A stretch of DNA of 11,039 bases from Cytophagales bacterium (lineage in GTDB: Bacteria > Bacteroidota > Bacteroidia > Cytophagales > ES-bin-26). Position 1 is the first letter of the stretch; each line of letters begins with the position of its first letter. The DNA lies in the NCBI GenBank assembly GCA_014379925.1, contig JACMKY010000069.1:1-11039 (forward strand), written 5' to 3'. The position numbers were made by a program, and so were the translations under genes. The notes below the pieces were generated by a model that searched no databases, was not told where the DNA came from, and worked only from the letters and a program-made list of their open reading frames with translations. Positions 1 through 7,038 of the stretch are shown here, one piece after another.

Positions 1-1106
<1,106 letters not shown>

Positions 1107-1155
1107 GGGGGTGCGTAGGGTACGAGCCGGATCGGAACCATCCGTCCGGCGTTTT

Positions 1156-1548
1156 TCAACAATTTTTCGGGTGATTCGCCAACGGGTTGGGAAAGGCATC
1201 CGCGTTTTCTTCCGCCCGGCCGCCGTCCAGACACCGGAAGTCTTTTTCAACGAGCAGGTGCAACGTCGTTTGCTCATCGAGCCATTGCCGGCACTCAATG
1301 CCTACCCGCCCGGTATTCACCCATTCATCGGCCAAAGGCCCCGGAATTTGCAACCGAATCGTTCCGTTGCCAAAGGAAGCACAACACGTTCCGATGTCGG
1401 CGTTCCGTTCCAACGCGTAGGTCAGTCGGGTAGCCGGGTGCAGGCCGAAACTCACCGTCTCTTCCACGCGCCCGCTGGTGCCGAAGTGCTGAAGTTCGGT
1501 CTGCGTGAGCCGAAGCCGTACGCTGTTGCGCTGCATCCTGATTTTCAT
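1156..1548 (-). CDS. Small cysteine-rich DUF7009-like protein of the FdhF/FdhD cluster
   Basis: This is a complete 130-residue protein of unknown function. From memory it resembles the DUF7009 family, small proteins found beside FdhF/YdeP oxidoreductases in Bacteroidota; I could not check this against a profile. The N-terminus (MKIRMQRNSVRLRLTQTEL) and the segment DFRCLD followed by DAFPNP near the C-terminus are the parts I recognise. It has five cysteines (55, 56, 86, 106 and 130), including an adjacent pair and a cysteine as the very last residue, which is many for a cytoplasmic protein this size. No signal peptide or membrane segment is visible. It lies 49 bp upstream of the oxidoreductase and 147 bp downstream of fdhD on the same strand. 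The context suggests a role in maturation or partnering of the molybdoenzyme, but that is inference. Confidence 0.85.
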   Translation of the reverse strand: MKIRMQRNSVRLRLTQTELQHFGTSGRVEETVSFGLHPATRLTYALERNADIGTCCASFGNGTIRLQIPGPLADEWVNTGRVGIECRQWLDEQTTLHLLVEKDFRCLDGGRAEENADAFPNPLANHPKNC

Positions 1549-1585
1549 AGTACGTGATCGGGCAACCGGACCGACGGATTAGCCA

Positions 1586-1607
1586 GTCGTAAGGATAAAG
1601 TCGTAAG
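1586..1607. repeat. Direct repeat of GTCGTAAG, two copies 14 bp apart
   Basis: GTCGTAAG occurs at 1586-1593 and again at 1600-1607, with GATAAA between, just left of the 26-bp palindrome. Short word repeats of this kind are frequent in Cytophagales intergenic DNA and may have no function. The regular 14-bp spacing and the nearby palindrome also leave open a regulator-binding region upstream of the DUF7009-like gene. Confidence 0.4.
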
Positions 1608-1615
1608 TCAGGAGT

Positions 1616-1641
1616 TTTGCAAAAGTCATGACTTTTGCAAA
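1616..1641. repeat. Perfect 26-bp palindrome between fdhD and the DUF7009-like gene
   Basis: The half-site TTTGCAAAAGTCA (1616-1628) is followed immediately by its exact reverse complement (1629-1641), giving 13-bp arms with no spacer. It is AT-rich and no T-run follows on the minus strand, so it does not look like an intrinsic terminator. It lies 68 bp upstream of the DUF7009-like start and could be an operator, an mRNA hairpin in the operon, or a copy of a dispersed repeat. It does not match the Fnr (TTGAT-N4-ATCAA) or Crp (TGTGA-N6-TCACA) consensus. Confidence 0.8.
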
Positions 1642-1695
1642 GCGTTATCAGTCAGTAGCTTGATTAAGTAGAATTCGATTTTTCCAACTGAGTAT

Positions 1696-2568
1696 TTACT
1701 GTCCGTTGGGCGTTGGTTGACCCGTGATTCGTTCCTCACCCGAGTAGATGTTGTACCGGTAGTCGCGTACGAAACCCAGCAACGTCAGGCCGAACGCGCG
1801 GGCCGTCTCCACGGCCAGGCTGGAAGGTGCGCCGATGGCCGCCATCACCGGGATGCCCGCCACGGCGGCCTTCTGCACCAATTCAAAACTGGCCCTGCCA
1901 CTCACCAGCAAGATGGCGTCCCGTAAGGGAATCATTCCCTGGCCGAGGGCAGCCCCGATCAGTTTGTCCACGGCGTTGTGGCGGCCCACGTCTTCCCGCA
2001 ACAGCCGAAGCCGGCCGTTGACATCGAACCAGGCCGCCGCGTGCAGGCCCCCCGTGTGTTTAAATACGGCCTGCGCCTCCCGCAGACGGCCGGGCAAGGT
2101 ATGGATGAGGTCGGCCTCCAGTCGGAAGGAATTTCCGGACAGGGAGGCGTCGCCCGTGGTTCGCACCGCCTCAATGGAGGTTTTTCCGCACACCCCGCAA
2201 CTGGAGGCAGTGTAAAAATGCCTTTCGAGTCGTCGGAAGTCGATCCGTACGCCGGGAGCCAGTTCCACCCGCACCCCGTTTTCCGCGGGAGATTGCCTTC
2301 CCCCGTCCCGGCAGTACCGGATTTGCTGCACTTGCGCCAGGGATTGGATGATCCCCTCGGTAAAGAGGAATCCCAGGGCCAGTTCAAAGTCGTGGCCCGG
2401 CGTACGCATGGTAACGGAAATGGTTTTCTGTTCCCGGCCTTCCGTTGCCGGGCCGAACCCGAGCCGGATTTCCAGCGGTTCCTCCACGGCCAGCAGGTCG
2501 TCGGCTTGCGAGTGGTCGCCGCGGGAAACCTGCCGAATGTGAACGGGAGAAACACTGGGAGCCGCCAT
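1696..2568 (-). CDS. fdhD: FdhD, formate dehydrogenase accessory sulfurtransferase
   Basis: FdhD takes sulfur from a cysteine desulfurase (IscS in E. coli) and passes it to the bis-MGD molybdenum cofactor before insertion into formate dehydrogenase-type enzymes; it acts in the cytoplasm. The catalytic CxxC motif is present in SSCGVCGKTSIEAV, at Cys124 and Cys127 when counted from the ATG at 2568-2566. Other hallmarks are EEPLEIRL near the start, HDFELALGFLFTEGII, REDVGRHNAVDKLIG, and the C-terminal stretch from VSGRASFELVQKAA to LGFVRDYRYNIYS. At 290 residues the length is normal. I prefer this ATG over an in-frame TTG at 2586-2584 because it puts the CxxC close to the E. coli positions (121 and 124) and leaves a promoter-like box just upstream. 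It precedes the DUF7009-like and FdhF/YdeP genes on the same strand and presumably serves that oxidoreductase. Confidence 0.97.
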   Translation of the reverse strand: MAAPSVSPVHIRQVSRGDHSQADDLLAVEEPLEIRLGFGPATEGREQKTISVTMRTPGHDFELALGFLFTEGIIQSLAQVQQIRYCRDGGRQSPAENGVRVELAPGVRIDFRRLERHFYTASSCGVCGKTSIEAVRTTGDASLSGNSFRLEADLIHTLPGRLREAQAVFKHTGGLHAAAWFDVNGRLRLLREDVGRHNAVDKLIGAALGQGMIPLRDAILLVSGRASFELVQKAAVAGIPVMAAIGAPSSLAVETARAFGLTLLGFVRDYRYNIYSGEERITGQPTPNGQ

Positions 2569-2583
2569 AACACCGGTAACTTT

Positions 2584-2591
2584 CAAATTTA
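2584..2591 (-). promoter_or_regulatory. fdhD: Possible -7 promoter box (TAAATTTG) for fdhD
   Basis: On the minus strand TAAATTTG matches the Bacteroidota -7 consensus TAnnTTTG exactly, 15 bp before the fdhD ATG. A convincing -33 TTG/TTTG element is not visible at the usual 19-21 bp spacing, and the resulting leader would be only about 10 nt. It would let fdhD be transcribed apart from the lipoprotein gene whose stop is 27 bp before the in-frame TTG. Treat as tentative. Confidence 0.3.
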
Positions 2592-2613
2592 TCCGCCGGG
2601 GAATGCCCAGGGT

Positions 2614-3006
2614 CTATTTTTTCCGGACCAGGAACCGGCCCCGGTTATCGTTTTGGCTGCCATCTCCCCAACTGCCGTCCAGCGTATTCCCGTTCAGGGT
2701 TCCCAGAACCGAAAATGTTCCTCCGGTGGCATAGATGTAGGTGGCCCGGAAAGCAGTACCGGTCAGGTTCCAGGTTCCCTGGCCGGCCGGCGTGATGTCG
2801 GTAGTGTCGGTACTCACGCCGAAATCACCCCCGTCACGGACATAAAACTTGTATCCATTGCCCGCTGCCTGGTCCCGGAAGCCGTACTGCCCCACCCACG
2901 TACCGACGATGGCAGGCCCGGGGTCCTGGTCTTTTTTGCAAGCCGCCAGCCAGGAGGAACCAGCCAACAAGAAAAGACAGAAAAGAACTTTTTGCGTTGC
3001 TCTCAT
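2614..3006 (-). CDS. Small lipoprotein of unknown function, beta-rich (lipocalin-like?)
   Basis: A 130-residue secreted lipoprotein. From the ATG at 3006-3004 the protein opens with a positively charged n-region (MRATQK), a hydrophobic core, and a lipobox LAAC with the lipidated Cys at residue 23. Charged KKDQD directly after the cysteine resembles the K(D/E)-type surface-export signal reported for Bacteroidota lipoproteins, so surface exposure is possible. The mature part of about 107 residues alternates short beta-like strands and turns (VGTWVGQYGF, GTWNLTGTAF, LNGNTLDGSWGDG), reminiscent of small lipocalin-like barrels, but I do not recognise a family. An in-frame start 17 codons upstream was rejected because it would bury the signal peptide. 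It lies 78 bp after the oxidoreductase gene and just before fdhD; nothing ties it functionally to either. Confidence 0.75.
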   Translation of the reverse strand: MRATQKVLFCLFLLAGSSWLAACKKDQDPGPAIVGTWVGQYGFRDQAAGNGYKFYVRDGGDFGVSTDTTDITPAGQGTWNLTGTAFRATYIYATGGTFSVLGTLNGNTLDGSWGDGSQNDNRGRFLVRKK

Positions 3007-3048
3007 GAAGAATCGCTTGCGGGATCGCCCGGTGATGAAGCGACCGGT

Positions 3049-3069
3049 AACTTGCAACTTGCCAACTTG
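3049..3069. repeat. Triple AACTTG short repeat
   Basis: AACTTG occurs at 3049-3054, 3056-3061 and 3064-3069 (plus strand) in the 78-bp gap between the Gfo/Idh/MocA gene and the lipoprotein gene. Such low-complexity word repeats are common between genes in this group. No terminator-like T-run accompanies it. Confidence 0.4.
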
Positions 3070-3084
3070 TAACGGGCAACCGGC

Positions 3085-4521
3085 CTAGCGGGACCCTTTT
3101 CGGGGAGCCGTTTTTTGAGCCGGGGCGTCTCCGGCCGGAACGGCCGAGGTGTGCTTGGTCATCGTCACCGGGTCCCAGTGCACCACTTCGTTGTTAAAAT
3201 AGCTTTCGTTGCAGGCCAGTACCGGGGCGGCGGCCCGGAAACCGAAGACGGGGTCTTCGATGGTGCCCTGGCTACCCTTTCGCACTTGGTCGAAGAAATC
3301 GGCGAAGTGGTTCCGGTGGACATCTTCCTCCGCCGGCGCATCAAACCGGACCTCCTTGACCGGTTGGGCGATCCGGGTTTCGGGGGGCCACTGCGCGTCG
3401 TACTGTTTGATGTAGGCTTGCTGGGTTTCTTCCGGGAAGGTAAACAGGCTGTCGTAACCACCGTAGCCGGGGGCCTGGGTAAGTTTGTTTTTGGTCAACA
3501 CCAAGCCGCCTTCCGTAAACCGGATTTCGCCTTCGCTGCCGATGATGCGGGTCGCATCGTTGATTTTACCCGCGTTGGCAAAATTCACCCGCAACACCAT
3601 CTGAAAGGCGTTGTGCTGGTCGTTTTTGGGGTAGTCCATGATGCACGCCATCACGTCGGGCACGTCGCGGCCGTCTTTCCAGTAAGCCAGGTTACCCGAC
3701 GAATACACCCGCGTCGGTCCCATTGATCCGGTCACGTAGTGAACCCCCGTAATGAGGTGGATGAACAAGTCGCCCGCTACGCCCGTGCCGTAGTCGCGGT
3801 AGTTGCGCCAGCGAAAGAACCGCTTGGCATCGAAGGGATGCTTGGGGGCATCGCCCAGGAACCGGTCCCAGTCGAGGGTCTGGGGTGAGGCATCGGGGGG
3901 AATCGAGTAATTCCAGGCGCCGATGGCGTTGAAGCGGTCGTTGGTGGATTCGATGAAGTTGATTTCGCCGATGTCCCCCGCCTGCACCAGTCGCTTGGCC
4001 TCCCTGAACGTGGCCCCACTGATGCGCTGGCTGCCGACCTGCATCGTCTTGCCCGATTTTTTCCAGGCGTCGATGACGGGTTTGCCTTCGTGGATGCGCT
4101 GCACCATCGGCTTCTCGCAATACACCGATTTCTTGGCGTTCAGGGCCGCGATGGTCGCCTGATCGTGCCAGTGATCGGGCGTGGCAATGATGACGGCATC
4201 GACGTCGGGGCGGGCCAGAATTTCGCGGAAGTCGCGGGTGGTGAATAAGCTGGGGTTGTTGAAGGCAATTTTGGCCTGTTGCAGCCGTCCGTCGTAGAGG
4301 TCGGCCACTGCTACCAATTCCACGTCGGGGTTGCGCAAGGCCGACTTGGTGTCAAAATTACCCTGGATTCCCAAGCCAATGGTAGCCAGGCGGATTTTGT
4401 CGTTGGGACTTACTTTTTTTAAATCACGCAGGATGTGGAAGGGTTTGGCAACGCCTTCCGTAGCCATCAGTGCCGAAGCGGCCGACAAGCTTTTGATGAA
4501 GTGGCGACGAGATGATTGCAT
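3085..4521 (-). CDS. Gfo/Idh/MocA-family oxidoreductase with Tat signal
   Basis: A 478-residue NAD(P)-dependent sugar-type oxidoreductase predicted to act in the periplasm. From the ATG at 4521-4519 the N-terminus MQSSRRHFIKSLSAASAL is a twin-arginine signal (SRRHFIK), which means the cofactor would be bound before export. A Rossmann motif GLGIQG lies at residues 49-54, TPDHWH at about 114-119, and the family EKP motif at 136-138, with Lys137 the expected catalytic lysine. The second half contains DYGTGVAGDLFIHLITGVH, typical of the large Bacteroidota Tat-exported subgroup that acts on sugars or cyclitols. The substrate cannot be read from the sequence. An upstream in-frame ATG 11 codons earlier was rejected because it displaces the Tat signal. 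A 400-bp gap separates it from the peroxidase gene upstream, so it probably has its own promoter. Confidence 0.95.
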   Translation of the reverse strand: MQSSRRHFIKSLSAASALMATEGVAKPFHILRDLKKVSPNDKIRLATIGLGIQGNFDTKSALRNPDVELVAVADLYDGRLQQAKIAFNNPSLFTTRDFREILARPDVDAVIIATPDHWHDQATIAALNAKKSVYCEKPMVQRIHEGKPVIDAWKKSGKTMQVGSQRISGATFREAKRLVQAGDIGEINFIESTNDRFNAIGAWNYSIPPDASPQTLDWDRFLGDAPKHPFDAKRFFRWRNYRDYGTGVAGDLFIHLITGVHYVTGSMGPTRVYSSGNLAYWKDGRDVPDVMACIMDYPKNDQHNAFQMVLRVNFANAGKINDATRIIGSEGEIRFTEGGLVLTKNKLTQAPGYGGYDSLFTFPEETQQAYIKQYDAQWPPETRIAQPVKEVRFDAPAEEDVHRNHFADFFDQVRKGSQGTIEDPVFGFRAAAPVLACNESYFNNEVVHWDPVTMTKHTSAVPAGDAPAQKTAPRKGSR

Positions 4522-4921
4522 AAGGTTTGGTTGGTGTTTAGGGGTTCGGGTCATTCATCAGCGAAACGGTTGCGGGGCTTGAAAGTGCGCTTTACCCGGT
4601 CCGGGTCCGCACCAGTGGCCACGGTCTGGCTGACCGGACACCAATATAGAAAAATTACGGCGCATTCCGGTAACCAAACCCGGTGAGTCGGATGATATTA
4701 CGGAGGCGTTGCTGCCGTTTCCGGGGCGAATTCGGCGGTATGCTGGGCTGTCAGGGGGATCGAGCCGTGGGGGCCCGGTGGATGAGCTTAAAACGCGAAC
4801 ACCTCAATCATCCTTTTTCCGGGCGTACCCACGCGGGATAAGCAAAACAATCCCGTTAAAAACGGCGTGCGATGCAATTTTGAAGGTGACCGTTTGGCAA
4901 AGCGCGGAAACAGCCGATTGC
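4522..4921. other. 400-bp gap without a gene, between the peroxidase and the Gfo/Idh/MocA genes
   Basis: I see no convincing gene here; a 73-codon plus-strand frame at 4709-4930 lacks any recognisable feature. The gap should hold the 3' end signals of the peroxidase gene and the promoter of the oxidoreductase. Weak structures are CGGGAT at 4834-4839 pairing with ATCCCG at 4850-4855, and the overlapping CCGTT/AACGG hairpin at 4853-4865; neither has a T-run on the minus strand. An imperfect palindrome ACCCGG-T-CCGGGT lies at 4594-4606. A minus-strand TATATTGG (4648-4641) is one base off the TAnnTTTG box but has no well-placed -33 element. Confidence 0.5.
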
Positions 4922-6796
4922 CTACTCTGAACCATTCAGGGATACGATCGCCGGAGAAACCATTGATTTGGGTGTGGTTCGGATCGCGGAGGTATCGGTG
5001 AGGGCCCGCATGAAAGCGACGATCGCTTTCTTCTCCTCCCCACGCAGGTTCAGCGGCTCCGTCGGCAGGGTTTGGTTGGGGAGGTCCATTCCCAAACCTG
5101 CCCCGCCACCTTCGTTGTAGAAGTCAATCACCTCCTCCAGGGTGCGGTATACGCCGTTGTGCATGTAGGGGGCGGTAACCGCGGCGTTGCGAAGGGTAGG
5201 GGTTTTGAAGGCGTGCTTGAGTTGGGCAGTGGCGTGGATGGCGTAGCGGCCCGGGTCGTCGTCCAGTTGCTTGCCGTCCGCCTGGGCGGGTACGCCCAGC
5301 ACTTCCGCTTCGGATTGGGTGAAGCCGGGAGGAACCGTGCCGTTGAACAGCGGCAGGAAGTGGCACGTACCGCACTTGGCTTTGCCCATGAACAGGTTGA
5401 AGCCCTTGATTTCCTCGGGCGTCAGGCGCGCGTGGTCACCCCGTACGTACTGGTCGAAGCGGGCGTTCAGCAAGACCAGCGACCGTACGTAGCTGGCCAG
5501 GGCGTTTTGAATGTACTTCGGACGGATGCTGTCACCCGCGCCCGGATACGCCTTCCGGAACAGGGTCCGGTACGCGGACTGGCCGCGCAATTCCCGGGCC
5601 GCTTCGATCAGGGAACCGTGCATCTCCTCCTTGTTCTCCACCACGTCCATCGCCTGGTGTTCCAGGGTGGTGGAGCGCAAGTCGTAGAACTGCCGGCTCT
5701 GCAGGGCCGCGTTGATCAGGGTGGGCGCATTCCGCCGGATGAACGTGCCCTTCACGAACGCCGCACTCTTGGGCAATCCGTCCGTAAAGGCTCTTTCGGG
5801 CCGGTGACACGTGGCGCAGGAACGGGCGTTGCCCGACGAGAGCACCGGGTCGTAAAAAAGCCGCTCTCCCAGCGCTACTTTTTCGGCACTGCCGTACGCG
5901 CTCGGGTCCGGTGCGTAGAAGTCCGCGTTGAAGGCATCCCGGTCGAAGAGGGTTTTTGCGTCCGCCCGCAGGGGCCTCCCTTCGGTGAAGGGTGCAATGC
6001 CCAACTCCGTTTGCAGGGCGAGCAGTTGGGTGGTCAGGGGGTTCGCGTAGTGCGTGATGAAGCGCATCCGGTCGAATGAATCGAACGCCGGGTTGCGGTT
6101 CAGGTAAGCGATTGCCTCCGCCAGCAACTGGTGGGCGCGCGCGTACGTGGGTTGCGACGGCACTTCCGGGGCGTATTCACGCAGGTAGTGCCGCAGGGAC
6201 GCCAGCGAAGCGGCCGCCTCCGGCAAGGCACGCCGGGACAGCGGCGTATCGAATCCGCTTATTCCCAGGGAAATGATGCGAAATACTTGCAGCCGCGCTG
6301 CGTCGAACACGTGGGCATCGGTGAATTGGTTGGCCTGCCACAGCGTGCTGACCTGCCGCAGTTGCGCCCGGAGCTTCTTCACTTCCCGAACCAGATCCGC
6401 CCGCCCGGTGGGATCGAAAACCGGAAACAGGTATTCTTCAATTACCTGCAAGCCACCCGGTTCGTTGATCTCGTACTCGTAGGTCTCGATTTCGTCCAGC
6501 GGCGGTCCGTTTACGAACCGGCTGGCGGTGGGAAAAAAATACTCGGTTATGAATTCAATCTTTTTGTAGGCCAGCCGGCACCGGTAAAATATCCGCTGCA
6601 AGGAGTCGGTGGCGGTGCCGTGTTCGGCCATGGGCAATAGGACGGCTTCCACCAGGTAGCGCAGCGAATCCAGGTCCCGGACGACCGCGCTTTTCACGCG
6701 CTCCACCGGGGCCGGCTCCGGTGCGTTACAGCCGGTGCCGGCAATGCCCAGCCAAACGCCGACCACCACGAAATAGTTGAGCAGGGATGCTTTCAT
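4922..6796 (-). CDS. Lipoprotein: imelysin-like domain fused to di-heme cytochrome c peroxidase (MauG/CcpA type)
   Basis: A 624-residue envelope protein that probably reduces peroxide, or oxidises another substrate, using electrons from a c-type cytochrome. The ATG at 6796-6794 gives a signal peptide with lipobox GTGC (Cys23). Residues about 30-280 form a helical domain resembling imelysin-like domains, with G115-LQVI-E120 where classical imelysins have GxHxxE; Gln117 replaces the histidine. The peroxidase half carries two heme c sites, CATCH at 327-331 and CGTCH at 475-479, and APYMHNG with Met545 as the likely axial ligand of the high-potential heme. RRNAPTLINAALQSRQFYD and TPTLRNAAVTAPYMHNG are typical of the family. 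An upstream in-frame extension reading through a Pro-Tyr repeat was rejected as translated intergenic DNA. The gene stands alone, downstream of the hairpin element. Confidence 0.93.
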   Translation of the reverse strand: MKASLLNYFVVVGVWLGIAGTGCNAPEPAPVERVKSAVVRDLDSLRYLVEAVLLPMAEHGTATDSLQRIFYRCRLAYKKIEFITEYFFPTASRFVNGPPLDEIETYEYEINEPGGLQVIEEYLFPVFDPTGRADLVREVKKLRAQLRQVSTLWQANQFTDAHVFDAARLQVFRIISLGISGFDTPLSRRALPEAAASLASLRHYLREYAPEVPSQPTYARAHQLLAEAIAYLNRNPAFDSFDRMRFITHYANPLTTQLLALQTELGIAPFTEGRPLRADAKTLFDRDAFNADFYAPDPSAYGSAEKVALGERLFYDPVLSSGNARSCATCHRPERAFTDGLPKSAAFVKGTFIRRNAPTLINAALQSRQFYDLRSTTLEHQAMDVVENKEEMHGSLIEAARELRGQSAYRTLFRKAYPGAGDSIRPKYIQNALASYVRSLVLLNARFDQYVRGDHARLTPEEIKGFNLFMGKAKCGTCHFLPLFNGTVPPGFTQSEAEVLGVPAQADGKQLDDDPGRYAIHATAQLKHAFKTPTLRNAAVTAPYMHNGVYRTLEEVIDFYNEGGGAGLGMDLPNQTLPTEPLNLRGEEKKAIVAFMRALTDTSAIRTTPKSMVSPAIVSLNGSE

Positions 6797-6830
6797 AGGG
6801 ATGCAGCGGGTGTCGATTGGGCGGCCAGAG

Positions 6831-6860
6831 GGGTAAGGATAAGGATAAGGGTAAGGGTAA
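6831..6860. repeat. Tandem hexamer array (GGRTAA) x5 in the leader of the peroxidase gene
   Basis: Five consecutive hexamers on the plus strand read GGGTAA, GGATAA, GGATAA, GGGTAA, GGGTAA. The array ends 35 bp before the peroxidase ATG and abuts the large hairpin element. In the direction of transcription it is a TTACCC/TTATCC tract, so copy-number slippage could alter the leader length. Read in frame it would add a Pro-Tyr repeat to the peroxidase, but a clean lipoprotein start downstream argues against translation. Confidence 0.85.
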
Positions 6861-6861
6861 G

Positions 6862-6988
6862 GAATGTCGAACCGCGCGGCGGACCGAGATGAACAGGGAA
6901 CGCCCAATGACGAAGGACAGAATTATTCTTTTACTTCGTCATTGGGCGTTCCTTGCGGTCCGCCGCTGCGGTTGGACATTCGACATTC
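6862..6988. repeat. 127-bp imperfect hairpin element (REP/MITE-like)
   Basis: A long inverted repeat fills half the intergenic gap. The inner arms 6897-6915 and 6934-6952 are perfect 19-bp complements (GGAACGCCCAATGACGAAG). The 18-nt loop contains its own small hairpin AGAAT-T-ATTCT (6919-6929). The outer arms 6863-6886 and 6956-6980 match over about 22 of 24 bases with one inserted base. The extreme ends also form a perfect 10-bp terminal repeat, GAATGTCGAA (6862-6871) with TTCGACATTC (6979-6988), because GACATTC is duplicated in tandem at 6975-6988, giving two pairing registers. The arms are joined by 10 unpaired bases on the left and 3 on the right. No ORF, transposase or T-run is present. 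It lies 50 bp after the PhoX-like stop and 65 bp before the peroxidase start. Confidence 0.85.
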
Positions 6989-7038
6989 AATCCTTCCTAC
7001 GGAATTCCAAACGGCCCGGGCGGTTTGTTTCCGGGCAA

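Noticed and set aside
1978..3072. A 364-codon plus-strand frame spanning fdhD and the small lipoprotein gene
   Set aside because: It crosses two well-supported minus-strand genes and their gap and encodes no recognisable domain.
4709..4930. A 73-codon plus-strand frame in the 400-bp gap
   Set aside because: It overlaps the peroxidase stop, has no ribosome binding site or recognisable motif, and its composition looks like intergenic DNA.
5072..6079. A 335-codon plus-strand frame opposite the peroxidase
   Set aside because: It is a mirror of the heme-binding half of the peroxidase gene; the translation is low-complexity and valine/arginine/glycine-rich.
6797..6907. Longer version of the peroxidase with a Pro-Tyr repeat at its N-terminus
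   Set aside because: The extension translates the GGRTAA array and part of the hairpin element, and would place the signal peptide and lipobox 37 residues inside the protein.
6831..6988. CRISPR array or tRNA-like structure suggested by repeats and hairpins
   Set aside because: The hexamers have no spacers, the inverted repeat is a single nested hairpin, and no cloverleaf or cas gene is present.
7009..7026. GC-rich near-palindrome AAACGGCCCGGGCGGTTT as a terminator of the PhoX-like gene
   Set aside because: It has no room for a loop without breaking the core and no T-run follows on the minus strand.
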